DNA of 64,000 nt from Narthecium ossifragum (GCA_963920575.1 OY986966.1:11820048-11884047), one strand, 5' to 3'; shown: positions 9,706 to 22,252, numbered from the stretch's first letter. Notes: generated by a model from the sequence alone, not told the origin. Made by a program: numbers and translations.

Positions 9706-11571
9706 GTAGATGTGCTGATAGATTCAGGGGCGTCTCACTCCTACATTGCTAGCATGTGCGTGGCATCGCTAGGGTTAGAGACGAGTCAGCTAGAGGTGGC
9801 ACAGTCTGTAGACTCACCGATCGGTGAGGCAGTCAGGGTGGACCGGGTCTGCCGATCGTGTTCGTTGGAGGTTGGAGGTTGGAGGCCTCCGGGTCTGTCT
9901 AGACCTGCGAGTACTAGACATGATTGGTTTTGACGTGATACTCGGTATGGACTGGTTGGCAGCATACCGGGCCGTCATCGACTGTGGTCGCCGGAGGGTG
10001 GTTGCTTGGACACCCGACGGGACACGGTTTGTGTTGTTGGGGGATCGGTTCTCCGCCGATTCCTTTGCTTGTGGTGTAGGGAGGCGTGGCAGCGAGCTCT
10101 CAGCCTTGTTGGCCAGCCTGTTCCTGTCCGGTTCTGAGGGAGTGCAGCAGCGCAGTTTTCCCAGGATCGTGTGCGACTACACCGACGTGTTTCCCGAGGT
10201 GTTGCTAGGGCTTCCACCACCCAGAGAGGTCGATTTCGAGATCGACCTAGTACCAGGTACCACACCGATCTCTCTCCCAGCTTTCAGGATGGCACCAGCA
10301 GAGCAGAGTGAGTTGAGGACCCAGCTAGATGAGCTTACCAGCAGAGGCTTCATCCGTCCCAGCATGTCTCCCTGGGGGCGCCAGTGTTGTTCGCAAAGAA
10401 GAAGGATGGTACCCTTTGAGTTTGCATAGACTACAGGCGGCTCAACAGGGTGACGGTAAAGAACAGGTATCCGATGCCACGGATCGACGACTTGTTTGAC
10501 CAGTTGCGAGGATCTTCAGTGTTCTCGAAGATCGACCACCGCACCGGCTACCACCAGTTGAGGGTTCGGGATTGCGACATCCCGAAGACGGCATTCTGGA
10601 CTCGGTACAGTCTGTACGAGTTCGTGGTGATGCCGTTTGGGCTGACGAACGCACCAGCAGCGTTCATGGATCTCATGCAGAGGATCTTCCGGCCTTTCCT
10701 AGACGAGTTCGTGGTGGTGTTCGTCGACGACATTCTCATCTACTCCCGGTCAGAGGTGGAGCACGAGCGACACTTGGCGACAGTGTTGCAGCTACTTAGG
10801 GAGCATCGGCTTTATGCCAAAGCTTCCAAGTGCGAGTTCTGGCTTGCACAGGTGGGGTTCCTTGGACACGTGGTGTCGGCAGTAGGGATCTCAGTCGACC
10901 CCGCCAAGGTCGAGGCAGTAGTACAGTGGCAGAGACCGAGGACAGTGTTCGAGGTCCGCAGTTTCTTGGGCTTGGCGGGGTACTACAGGCGGTTCGTGCG
11001 GGACTTCTCCAGAGTCGCCGGGCCGTTGACCAGACTGACACAGAAGGCCGTCCCGTTCGTGTGGGATGATGCTAGTGAGCGAACCTTCGTAGAGCTGAGG
11101 ACCAGGTTGACCAGTGCACCGGTGCTGATCATCCTCGAGCGAGGCGTTGGTTACAGTGTCTACTGTGACGCCAGTGGTGAGGGTTTGGGGTGTGTCCTCA
11201 TGCAGGAGGGCCACGCAGTTTCCTACGGTTCTCGCCAGCTGAAGAACCATGAGAGGAACTACCCGACCCATGACTTGGAGCTAGCAGCGGTGGTCTTCGC
11301 CCTGAAGACCTGGTGGCACTACCTCTATGGCGAGAAGTTTTCTGTCTTCTCGGACCATAAGAGTTTGATGCACGTTTTCACTCAACGTGACCTCAACCTG
11401 AGGCAGTGACGCTAGATGGAGCTACTGGAGGACTATTACTTTGAGTTGCATTACCATCCTGGTAAGACAAACGTCGTAGTAGACGCGCTGAGCAGACAGG
11501 TGAGAGACACCATAGCAGCAGTTGCAGGGTTGTCAGCGCGGCAGTGGCAGGCTCTAGAGACGGCGGGCTAG
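9706..11571 (+). pseudogene. Protease, reverse transcriptase and RNase H of element A (broken)
   Basis: The aspartic protease begins at about 9712 with the [10 protein letters not shown] active site and continues to VILGMDW. The RT has the FVDD catalytic motif at 10720-10731, and RNase H has [10 protein letters not shown] and FSDHKS. A TAA lies just upstream at 9703. A 7-bp tandem duplication near 9877 shifts the frame, and loss of one G near 10376 restores it. Stops follow at 10417 (TGA), 11407 (TGA), 11413 (TAG) and 11569 (TAG). The RT KIDL motif has become KIDH. Confidence 0.93.
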
Positions 11572-13095
11572 TTGGGGCTCGAGTTTGAGGATCGGAGATC
11601 CGACAACTTTCTCTACGCAGTGCAGAGTATGCCAGCAGTTCTAGCCAGAGTGTTAGGGGCACAACACAGTGCCCCAGAGCTCGAGGAGTTACGCACAGCA
11701 GCGGGCACAGAGGGCACAGACGGAGACTGGATAGTATCGCTAGACGGAGGGCTACGGTTCCAAGGCAGAGTAGTAGTTCCAGCAGATCCAGTTCTTCAAG
11801 ACGACGTCCTACGAGAGTTCCTCCACTCTCACTTTACAGTTCATCCCGGCGGCACAAAGATGTACCAGGATTTTCGGCGACAGTTTTGGTGGCGCGGGAT
11901 GAAGAGGGCAGTGACGGAGTTCGTATCGCGCTGCCTTACCTGTCAGAAGGTTAAGGCAGAGCACCAGCGGACTCCGGGGTTACTTCAGCCGCTTCCACTA
12001 GCCTAGTGGAAGTCGGAGCATATCACGATGGACTTCGTGATCGGGCTACCGAGGTCTCCTAGGGGGAATGACGCGATTTGGGTCATCGTTGATCGATTGA
12101 CCAAATCGGCGCACTTCCTGCCTATGCGGATGACAGACACGTCTGACAGGTTGGGCGGTTTGTACGTCCGAGAGGTAGTCAGACTACACGGGGTTCCAGT
12201 GTCTATCGTGTCAGACCGTGACCCCAGGTTCACCAGCAGGGTCTGGCGGGGCTTTCAGGAGGCAGTTGGCACACTCCTGACCTTCAGTACGGCGTTTCAT
12301 CCGCAGACAGACGGGCAGTCAGAGCGGAAGATCCAGATCTTGGAGGACATGCTGAGAGCATGTGTCCTCGACGCAGGAGGCAGCTGGGAGGAGCATGTTC
12401 CCTTGGTGAAGTTCGCCTACAACAACAGCTTTCAGTCCAGTCTTGGAGTAGCACCTTTCAAGGCGTTGTACGGTAGGCCGTGTTGTTCCCCAGTGTGCTG
12501 GACAGAGGTTGGAGAGGCTTCACTCACCGGTCCATACATCGTCAGGAGGTCGTCAGAGAGGTTAGTGCAGATCAGGTAGAGGCTTCTGACGGCTCAGAGC
12601 CGGCAGAAGAGCTATGCAGACCAGAGGCGACGACCGCTTGAGTTCGCAGTTGGCGACAGTGTGTTCCTGCGGGAAGCACCGTACAGGGGTTCTGTCAGGT
12701 TTGGCGGCGGGGGCAAGTTGGCTCCGAGGTTCGTCGGGCCGTTTGAGATCCTGGAGAGGGTCGGCGAGGTAGCCTACCGCTTGGACCTTCCTCAGCACAT
12801 GTCTGCTGTGCACCCGACGTTTCACGTGTCGATGCTGAGGAAGTACCATCCTGACCCGTCGCATGTCATCAGAGTGGATGACATCGAGCTTGAGTCATAC
12901 GCGACATTCGTTGAGCAGCCTGTTCGAGTACTTGACAGGAGGGATCAGGTCTTGCGGGACAAGACGATTCCCTTGGTCATGGTACTGTGGAGGCACAGAG
13001 GCGTCGAGGAGATGACCTGGGTGCGCGAGGTGCGCATGCGGCAGGAGTATCCGCACTTGTTCCCTTCTCGAGGTAACTTTTGTCCTGTCTTCTAG
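11572..13095 (+). pseudogene. Integrase with C-terminal chromodomain, element A (broken)
   Basis: A zinc-binding region (CLTCQKVK near 11940) precedes the catalytic core, in which the three acidic residues are visible (MDFVIG near 12030, SDRDPRF near 12215, GQSERKIQ near 12315). A GPFEILERVGEVAYRL segment and the VHPTFHVSMLRKY linker follow. The C-terminus (about 12900-13095) resembles the Tekay chromodomain (EQPVRVLDRRDQVLR, WRHRGVEEMTW). Stops at 12004 and 12577 break the frame; the final TAG at 13093 is the expected end. The chromodomain suggests targeting to methylated-histone chromatin. Confidence 0.93.
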
Positions 13096-13156
13096 TGTAG
13101 CTGTTTCTTTTGTTCCGAGCCCTACCTTTATCGAATCTCGGGACGAGATTTTCTGT

Positions 13157-13169
13157 AAGGGTATTAGGA
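13157..13169 (+). promoter_or_regulatory. Polypurine tract of element A
   Basis: AAGGGTATTAGGA, partly purine, abuts the 3' LTR start at 13170. Its position is that of the plus-strand primer, although two pyrimidine pairs interrupt it. Confidence 0.6.
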
Positions 13170-15405
13170 TGTGTGGACCCGTCCCTCTACTCCTGTGGCA
13201 CGTCGTGGACCGCAAGGGCAATTTGGTAAATTGCGCCTTGTCGGCTTGTTTCACACCCGCGTGTGCACACACTGACCATGTTTGTGGTAATATTTGGTTA
13301 GAATGGTTAGTGGGACCCGGGATCGAAAGATCCGGGCTTGGGCTTAAGTTCTAGCCCAAATCTAGCTTTCTGCACCTAAAGGATCGATCCTTCCTTGCTA
13401 GAAGATCGATCTTTATGGTGCCAGAAAGTCAAGTGCGATCGTCATGAAGGATCGATCTTTGCCTAGGGGAAGATCGATCATTCATAAGTCGGTTCGTTTG
13501 CCTATAAAGCAGACGAGATTTTCTTCCTTGAATCCCTTTTGAAATCCGGAGATCTGAGCTCAGATCATGTGATTTTTGAAGGCGTTTGTGGATGATCCAA
13601 GGCCTAGCTGCTTGGATTTAAGCTGCTCTTGCTCCAGTAGGGATTCCTACCTACTTTTATTTCGGGTTTTTGGAGTTTCCAGTTTGAGTGTGTTCTTTAG
13701 CTTAGATCTATAGATACACATGTTGGTTTTACGTGATTTAACCGGTTTTGGACTCGTGGGATCTTGATCTATCAGATCCCAGAGTTTGGTTGTGTTTGGA
13801 TGTATCTTCCGGCGGTATTCCTCGCCGGAAGGGCGCCGGAGAACCCATCCGGATCGATCCTTCTTGAGGAAGGATCGATCCCTCTGGGTTGTTTATGCTG
13901 CGCCCGATGAAGGATCGATCCTCTGCTTGGAGAAGATCGATCCTGGGTCTGGGGTAGCATGGTTTCCCCTCGTCGCGAAGAAGATCGATCTTCGTGGGAG
14001 GAAGGATCGATCTTTCTTGGTGCGACATGAAGGGCACCCTCTGTCTCGAGAAAGATCGATCTTCCAGGGAGGAAAGATCGATCTTCTTTGGCTCGCTAGT
14101 GAGGGAAGCTCACTGTTACTTAAAAGATCGATCTTTTCTTAGAAAAAGATCGATCCTTTAGCAGCAGAGAGGGATTTTTCATGACCTTTGCCCGCGGGGC
14201 TTGGTATGTCGGTTTTCTTTACCGATTTATACCTTGTACATATGTTTAAGCATGTTAGCCCTATAATAGGGCAGTGGTGAACCGGGGGAGTGATGACTCC
14301 CGGGATGTTTAGAATAAACGGGCGGGTAGTCCTACAGCTTTCCCTAGCCTTGCATGCTGGCGTGCGCCGAGGGCTTTACCTGTTATATATGTGAGCTGTT
14401 GTTTGCGGGGCTGCTTCCCGGTGCAGGTTTTGTGGTGGATTGCTGGGAGTTGGTGGTGGTACCACTACAGCAGTCCCTAGACCTTATCTATCTGTTCACC
14501 ACCCCGGTACCCAGACCTTGTCTTTGTATATCATCACATACTGTTGCATGTTTATCTGTATTATCCTGCGCATGTCCATAGCTTGCATTGTGTTGTGCAT
14601 TAGTTGCATCTGTATAGGGCGATGCCGATCCGGGGCTTTCGGGTAGCCCGGATCTAGCTCTAGGACCATTGCAGGTAGCTTGGTCCAGGACTCGATTTGT
14701 AGTATTTAGTCGATTTCGATGATAGGGCAAAATGACCTGAATACATGTTGTTTGATGTTTAGAGGTCGTGTCGACTTCAAGTTGTACCCGACGTGTAGAC
14801 GGAGTCTGGTGTTCCTAAACTCTTGGGAGGGGGAGTGCCTGCCCAGCGGTGTCCTGGCCCGCCAAACAGTGTTCTGTGTCCTGTTGAGAGTTGCAGTGTT
14901 TTGGGCCTGCGTTCACGAACTTCCGGTAGGGTTATGGGACCCTTGTATACACCTAGGGTAAACTTAGAGGCGACACTGTTGTGTTCCCTCCCTTGTGAGT
15001 GTCGTAGTGTAGTGTCCCTCCTGAGCTTAGTGCTCACTCCTACCCGGGTTGCGTTTTGTAGGTGCTGGCGCTAGCTCTTCTTCGGTCGCTCCTACCCGGC
15101 CGGTGTTTGGTGACGTGACGGCGTCTGGCGGTGCTTGAGAGGTGGCGATCTTACAGTTTTAATAGTTTTTTGTTATAGATAGTCTCCTACGGAAGTGATA
15201 AATGTATAATTTCCCTATTTTGAGGTTTTGTATTATATGTCAGTTCAGTTTTTGAGATTTGTAACTTTTGTTAATACATGATGATTGCGAATTGTTAGGA
15301 TAACAACTACGATTAGAGGGAAACCTCACCAAAATTTTCGCAGTAGGTTAGGTTCCGCTTCGCGTCGCCCGACCCGGTTGGGCCTACGTGGGTCGGGGCG
15401 CGACA
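13170..15405 (+). repeat. 3' LTR of element A
   Basis: It runs from TGTGTGGACC to GGGGCGCGACA (2236 bp). The TATA box TATAAAG is at 13503-13509 and the GATCGATC arrays at about 13380-13470 and 13855-14165. It differs from the 5' LTR by substitutions and small indels, including a deletion near 14506 and a collapsed duplicate in the GATCGATC array. Confidence 0.96.
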
Positions 15406-16898
15406 CTAACAATTCACAATCATCCTGTATTAACAAATATTACAAACCCAAAGACTGAAAATGGATATTTATATACAATCCTTAAACAGGGAAATTATAC
15501 ATTTATCACTCCCGTAGGAGACTATCTATAACAAAAGGTAAAAGCATAGATCACCGCTCCTCAAGTACCGCCAGACGCCTCCACGTCACCAAACACCGGC
15601 CCGGTAGGGGCGACCGAAGAAGAGCTAGCGCCAGCACCTGCAAAACTTATGTCACACCCGACCCAGAAAACCCATCCAGGGCGGGGCGTGAGGGTTCCTA
15701 TCTCTATTCATCTTCAATTGGCGCGATACGAAGCGGAAAAGACAGATAATTTAAACAATTTACATTCCAGAGGTGAAACTGATATTCAATTCATATACAT
15801 AAACATCAAGTTGTACTGATACAAGATTCTATAATAAAATCCTCTAAGGGACAGATATTATACAATAATCCAAAATTCCTCAAAAGACTTATACAATATA
15901 TAAATTATCAAATGGTACAACAATCGATCCTCCAGCAACCTCAAGCACCTCTGGACGTACTCGCGCCACCAACGGCCGATCCCGCCGGCTCCACGAAAGA
16001 AGAACTGCCGCATGCACCTGCAAACGCAGCCCGGGTAGGAGTGAGCAATAAGCTCAGTAGGGTTCTACTCTACGGCACACTGAAAGGAGAAAAACAACAA
16101 CAGTGTTGCCTTCCCGCTCAAGTCTAACGGATGCCACGGGTCCTACAACCCTGTCGATGTCCCAAGGGCTCCTGTCATGAAACCTCTCTCCTGAACATGT
16201 TACAAAGAGGCCAAGGAACAGTAACATGTAGGATCACCCTTACCCAAGCAGGAATACCATGCCTTGGGGAACCACGTCGGGAACGCATCGACATCCATCT
16301 TTAGCACTTGGCCTTGGAAGACAACACGACCTCTAAACTTCAAACACTGATCAGAGCCAACTATCGCAAATCCTCAATAACATGAGATTCGATTATACAA
16401 TCACACCCTAATCTTGACTACCCAGCCACGGTCCTAAGGCTATATCCGAGCTACCCGAGAGCCTCGGATCGGCGACCCAAACCATCGCCCGCCTAACCTC
16501 AGATGCCTCTAATGCACACAATGCATGAGCCTAGGCAAACATCTATCTTAGATGTCTCTACATGCCACAGCATCAGTTATTAGGTTCAACAGATATACAA
16601 CAGCCCTCGGCACTCACCGGCAAGAGGCTAAGGTTCCACAATTTCACATTAGCTTGCACTCATAGCTAGCTAATGGCTAAGCAAACAATTAAGCATCTAA
16701 TTACCAACTACACATGTATTTAAATGCAAGCCAAATCATCAATTTACTCAAAGGGAAACAACATGCGATTCAATCCTTAATCTCAATGGAAATCCCTTGA
16801 AAACTTCAGGAAAACAACATACCAACCTCCCAACATGTTTAGCTATCAATCCCAAATGAAAGCCATTCAAGAAAAGCCAGAAAACACTATTCCAGGGC

Positions 16899-17262
16899 CC
16901 ACGGTCGATGCGACGGTCGACCGTGAGGCCACGGTCGATGTCACGGACCATCCGCCGGTCGACCGTGGGACCAAAACGAGGAAAACCATAGGGGCGACGG
17001 TCGATCGGTTCATCGACCGTGGGGACCCCAAAACGGGACAGAGACTCACGGACGATGCGAAGGTCGATCCGACGGTCAACCGTGAGGCGGGAAGAAAAAG
17101 GGTGGAAGCCCGTGGTCGATCGGTCCATCGACCGTGGGAGACCAAAATCTCGACAGAGCCTGACGGACGATGCGACGGTCGATCCGCCGGTCGACCGTCA
17201 GGCCCAGAAAGAGCGTATCAAAGCTTGACGGTCGATGCACCGATCGACCGTCGAGCCTTAGG
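16899..17262 (-). repeat. GGTCGAYC hairpin array in LTR2
   Basis: At least ten CGGTCGAT/CGGTCGACCG motifs occur here, many as inverted pairs. One example has 9-bp arms ACGGTCGAT and ATCGACCGT around CGGTTC near 17000-17025. The layout parallels the GATCGATC arrays of the T LTRs, with a different core. Confidence 0.85.
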
Positions 17263-17760
17263 CACAGTTCATCAGAACAGTGCCGGAAATCCAATTCCTT
17301 GGATTTCAAGGATCAAATCAAGTTGGAAGTTGATGAAATTTTGCAAGCAAGTGTAATTAACGATGGGGAAACCAATGGTATGAAGAAATCACGTTTTTGA
17401 TGGTTAAATCTCCTATCTAGATCAAAACGGGAGAAAACCGACAAAACAACGATAATACGGAAACCAACCGTTGGAATACGGAAAATACGAGATATGAATA
17501 CTTCAAATCCTCCACATTACATGCACAATGAGCTACATAGCATTCTAACAAGTACTCCTACAGCGAAAAGGCATTAAACCTATCCTAGGAGAACCCGATC
17601 CTAAGATCGATGTAGATACACCTACTTGAGCTAGTAGGGCAGCTCCTCCACGCGTCCAACCAGTCAAGCCCGCATCTCCGAGCCCTAGCTCATCCGAAGG
17701 AGAGAGAAAGAGAGAAAATGATAGGAGAAGAGAAGGAAAGAGAGAGAAAGGGACAGGGCT

Positions 17761-17767
17761 TATATAG
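17761..17767 (-). promoter_or_regulatory. TATA box of LTR2
   Basis: The minus strand reads CTCTATATAAGCCC, about 290 bp from the LTR start, the same distance as in other T-type LTRs. Confidence 0.65.
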
Positions 17768-19635
17768 AGATCCGGATCGATCTCAGCCGTCCGATTCGAT
17801 CTTTCCCGATCGAGCTCCGATCTTCCGATCGGACGCACCCTAGAGATTCTAATCAAACACATACATCAATCCAAGGCCGTGGGTGCAACGCGGGTGTGAA
17901 ACCGACCACCAGAGGGTATATTTACCAAAATGCCCCCGGGGTCCAAACCGCCATACGATCGTCCGATCGTACCCGACGCGTAAACAAACCAATAGGAAAC
18001 CGGCTCTCGACCCACGCGGTCGAGCCAGGTCGGAGGGACGGGCCCTCACAACGCATCTCGGGTAGGAGTGAGCACTAAGCTCAGCAGGGACACTACACTA
18101 CGACACTCACAAGGGTGGGAACACAACAGTGCTGCCTCCAAGTTTACCCTAGGTGTATACAAGGGTCCCATAACCCTACCGGAAGTCCGTGAATGCAGGC
18201 CCAAAACACTGCATACTCTCAACATGACACAGAACACTGTTTAGCGGGCCAAGACACCGCTGGGCAGGCACTCCTCCTCCCAAGAGTTTAAGAACACCGG
18301 ACTCCGGCTACACTTCGGATACAACTTGGAGTCGACACGACCTCTAAACATCAAACAACAAGTATTCAGGTCCTCTAGCCTTATCATAAAAAATGACTGA
18401 ATACTACAAATCGAGTCCTGGACCAAGCTACCCGCAACGGTCCTAGAGCTAGATCCGGACTACCTGAAAGCCCCGGATCGGCGGTCAACCCACCGCCAGC
18501 GTCCTACACAGATGCAACTAATGCACAACACAATGCATGCTATGGACATGCGCAGCATAAAACAGATAAACATGCAACAGTATGTGATGATATAAATAAC
18601 AAGGTCTGGGCACGGCACCCTGCCGGCCCGGGGTGGTGAACAGATAAATAAGGTCTAGGGACTGCTGCAGTAGTACCACCACCAACTGCCAGCAGTCCAC
18701 CACAACACCTGCACCGGGAAGCAGCCCCGCAAACAATAGCTCACATATATCACAGATAAAGCCCTCGGCGCACGCCGGCATGCAAGGCTAGGAAAAGCTG
18801 TAGGGCTACCCGCCCGTTTATTCTAAACATCCTGGGAGTCATCACTCCCCCGGTTCACCACTGCCCTATTATATGGCTAACATGCTTAAACATATGTACC
18901 AAGTATAAGACAGTAAAGAAAACGGTGCATGCAAAGCCCCGCGGGCAAAACCAAGAAGAAATCTCTGACTCTGTCGTAGATGGATCGATCCCTCCCTCCA
19001 AGGGAGGATCGATCCTTCTAATGGCAGAGATCGATCTCTCCCTATCGCGCCGAGTCCGATCGATCCGTCCTTCCAGGACGATCGATCCGACTCGCGATAG
19101 GGAACATCTTCCCTGCCTCACTGAGAAGGATCGATCCCTCACTCCAAGGGTCGATCGATCCTACTCGCGAGGAGGGGATCCCATGCTACCCAAGGCACAA
19201 GGATCGATCGCCCCCACCCGGGAATGATCGATCTGGCTCGGGTTCAGCATGGCCAACGAAGAAGGATCGATCCCTCTCCCAGAAGGATCGATCGCGTTGG
19301 GTTCACCGGCAAGCTTCCGGTGAGAAAAACCGTCGGAAAACTCTACCAATTCCCACCAAAACCTGGGATCTAGTGGTACGAAGGATCACGAATCCAAAAC
19401 CGGTGAAAAAACTACGATCTAACATGTATACAACAAGATCTAATCAAAGGAAACACAAACAACCGGAAAACCTCCAAAAACCCGGAATAAATGTAGGTAG
19501 GATCCTTACCTAAGCAATAGCTGCTTCAATTCCAGCTGCTAGGCCTTGGATTGTCCGGAACCTCTTCGAAATCCAGAGAAAATCTCAGCCAAGAACTCGG
19601 ATTTCCAAAGAGAATCAAGGAAAAAGGTTATGTCT

Positions 19636-19642
19636 GCTTTAT
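19636..19642 (-). promoter_or_regulatory. TATA box of S2
   Basis: The minus strand reads GCCTATAAAGCAGAC, identical in context to the TATA box of element A. Confidence 0.7.
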
Positions 19643-20055
19643 AGGCAAACGAACTGACTAAGACGGATCGATCCGTCCAAGAGAACGATCGATCCGTTCC
19701 AAGAGACCGATCGATCTGGCCAAGAGAACGATCGATCCAGCCCAAGAGACCGATCGATCCGTCCCAAGAGACCGATCGATCCTTCGCAACGATCCATATT
19801 CCTGTCATTGAGCGATCGATCCTTCTAGCAAGGAAGGACGATCCCTCTTTCGCAGGAAGCTGGACTTGGGCTAAAACTTATGCCCAAGCCCGGATCTTTC
19901 GATCTCGGGTCGCACTAACCATTCTAGCCAAACATTACCACAAACATGGTCAGTGTGTGTACACGCGAGTGTGAAACAAACCGACAAGGCGCAATTTACC
20001 AAATTGCCCTTGCGGTCCACGACGAGCCACAGGAGTAGAGGAACGGGTCCTCACA

Positions 20056-20742
20056 CGCTGGCGATGGCCTCCTTCAGCTTTTGAAAGGCCTCCGCACATT
20101 GCCCTGTCCAACACCAAACTTGATCTTTCTTTAGTAAGTCAGTCAAGGTTGTTACCTTTTTGGAGTAGCCTTTGATGAACTGGTGGTAATAGTTAGCTAA
20201 ACCGAGGAAGCTTCGAAGCTCAGGGACTTTTGTTGGCGCCGACCACTCCAAGATTGCTTCGATCTTTCGAGGATCCATCCTCACTGTGTCGCCCCTGATC
20301 TTGTGTCCCAAGAACGAGACCTCCTTGACCGCGAACTCAGACTTCTCCCTTTTGACATAGAGAGAGTGTTCCCGCGGCCTCTATAGGATCCGGTTCAGGT
20401 GCTCCACGTGGGCCTCCATGGAGTCACTGTATACCATTATGTCATCCAGGTAGACGACCATGAACCGATCGAGGAATTCGTACAACACATCGTTCATCAG
20501 ATGACAGAAAGTGGCTGGGGCATTAGTCTGGCCGAACGGCATGACCAAGAACTCATATGCGTAGTACCGCATCACGCACGTGGTCTTAGCCTCGTCTCCT
20601 TCCGCGATGCGTACCTGCCAATAACCAGACCTCAAATCTAGTTTAGAGAATACCTGGGCCTTGGACAAGCGATCGAAGAGGTCCTGCACCAACGGAACTA
20701 GATATTTGTCCCGCACGGTCAGCTTGTTCAAGGTGCGGTAGT
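20056..20742 (-). pseudogene. Element G, reverse transcriptase core
   Basis: On the minus strand the frame runs from the TVRDKYLVPLVQDLFDRL region through KLDLRSGYWQVRIAEGD and VMPFGQTNAPATF to the YLDD catalytic motif. It then reads [27 protein letters not shown] and a segment leading into RNase H. A stop interrupts it after HLNRIL (near 20381). The upstream half of RT is at 22253-22472 and the downstream continuation at 5687-5802, so two solo LTRs split one gene. The sequence resembles Galadriel-type chromoviruses, but the lineage is not certain. Confidence 0.92.
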
Positions 20743-22247
20743 TGTCATCGGGAAAAATAAGGGAACAAAATTTTCTCGCTTACTTGTCTGATGATGGCGC
20801 CAAGAGACCCCCTCATTGAGCCCTGCACACCACCGCCGCACGCCCACACGCCGCTTGTGCTCCGCTCGCACGTTGTCTGCACGCCGTCTGTGCACCGCCT
20901 GCGCACTCCGCCTTACAGCCCGATCGCCTCTTGACCAGCTCTCTTTTTTGCCTTGCACACACACAAGACTCACACGAATTTGGGTAAGGGATGAGATCCC
21001 AACTCCTTTATTGACTAATGATTACAAGAGCACTCTTCTCTCAACCCCAACTTTTTGGAGTACAATCACTCTCAATACAAGAAGCTCTCCGCCCCAAAAC
21101 CCTAGAATCTCGCCTCACAATCCGTTGTAGACGACGACTCCAAAACCCAACACTTGGGTTGCTCAACCCGTGAGCTGGCCTATAACCTAGATGTGCCTAA
21201 CGTCTAGCCAAAGCCTTGAACATCCCTTGATGATCCCCCCCCCCCTCACCTTGGCCGGCCTACTCCTTATATAGAGGAATAGTCCTTGGCTTGCTCCAAC
21301 AAGCCACTCATAAGAAGTCCTACTCAAAGTCCTGGCTTACATCCATATCTACACTATGGATAAGCATAACACTAAGTAACCAACCTTAGTTGGACTCTCT
21401 CTTGAGTTTGACTTGCTTTAAGATAGCCATGATCGCTTCTTGACTCAAAATAGGACTCCTTCCTATTCATCTGCGCCAACAACAACTTTCCCAGTGCCAA
21501 ACTTGATATTCCCCATGTCATCACCTATTCCAAGTCGAATGCATGTGAGACATTTGAATTTGTTCGGCTGAATTGGCCTCCAAGGCATATCCGCCCCGCC
21601 TGGCGCGCCGTCTCCTAGTCCGACTCGGAGTCGCGCGTCATCTTCAAATTCTTCCGTGTCAAAACCGTTTCTGACCGCGTCATCAATCTTGAAGCTTCCA
21701 TCTCAAGTTGAATTAGGTGATTAGCCCGTGTGGCTAACTCTCTAGCACTTATCGCATCAGCCTAGGCAAGCCAAGTCCTAGTCCGACTAGGGCTGGGCTT
21801 CCTGAGCTCGTCGCGCACGCGCTCGACCCACGCGCCCATCTTCGTCGCCTTGGCGCGTGTCCCGCTCGCTTGACTTGCTCCTGCGCGTGTCATGTTCTGC
21901 TGGGCTCGCGCCGCACCTCGTCCTGGCGCGCCGTCTTCCTCCTTGGCCCGGTCTGTCGTGCCATGCTCAGAATTCGTCGCGCCATCTTTAGGGAAATGTC
22001 GTCTAGCCTCGTTCAAGGATGTTTGCTCATGCGATTATGATCTTTCCATGTTGCCCATGGCTTGGTGTGATGCACCGCACCATGGCCTTGGTCCTGGCCC
22101 GTGTCAACTCCGGCTCACATGAGTCTCGCTCGATATGATCCCTTCATGGCTCACCAAGTTCTGCTTTGGCTCGATCCGCCGTGCCATTTTCAACTTTCAC
22201 CGCACCATCTTCAAGATCCCTCGTGTCATGGGCTCCAGCCCCTAACA
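20743..22247 (-). mobile_element. Solo LTR of the G family inside G's RT gene
   Basis: In minus orientation it runs from TGTTAGGGGCTGGAGCCC (22247 leftward) to GATGACA at 20743 (1505 bp). The perfect TSD is GTAGT on both sides. It shares long blocks with G's own 5' LTR at 28190-29487, for example the segments at 21255-21480 and 28560-28760. The TATA box (TATATAAG) is at 21266-21273. Frames inside it are not coding. Confidence 0.94.
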
Positions 22248-22252
22248 GTAGT

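Larger units (their letters stand above)
5916..15405 (+). mobile_element. Element A: full-length Tekay/Del-like Ty3 chromovirus
   Basis: This 9.5-kb element has two T-family LTRs, a tRNA-iMet primer site, one gag-pol frame, a C-terminal chromodomain and a polypurine tract. The perfect TSD CTAAC (5911-5915, 15406-15410) shows it jumped into LTR S2. The domain order Gag-PR-RT-RH-IN-chromodomain is that of Ty3/gypsy chromoviruses. Coding capacity is lost: 11 in-frame stops and two frameshifts. The LTRs differ by scattered substitutions and indels, so the copy is not recent. Confidence 0.97.
15650..18050 (-). mobile_element. Solo LTR of a T-related family (LTR2), inside S2
   Basis: In minus orientation it begins TGTGAGGGCCCGTCCC (18050 leftward) and ends GGGTCGGGTGTGACA at 15650 (2401 bp). 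The flanks are ACTTA and ACGCA, a likely TSD that has decayed at two sites. S2 resumes exactly on both sides. The 3' half is alignable to T-family LTRs, but U3 and leader are different: a GGTCGATC/GGTCGACC array at about 16900-17260 and a purine-rich stretch at 17690-17760. No coding sequence is present. Confidence 0.88.
5804..20055 (-). mobile_element. Solo LTR S2 (T family), split by element A and LTR2
   Basis: This LTR is in minus orientation. Its end (TGTCGCGCC...) lies at 5804 and its start (...GGGTCCTCACA) at 20055. Its own sequence is 5804-5915, 15411-15649 and 18056-20055, together about 2.35 kb, as expected for the family. The TSD is CGTTG (5799-5803) versus CGCTG (20056-20060), one transition apart. 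It was inserted in the RNase H region of element G. Its GATCGATC arrays lie at about 18978-19300 and 19665-19835. Confidence 0.93.
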
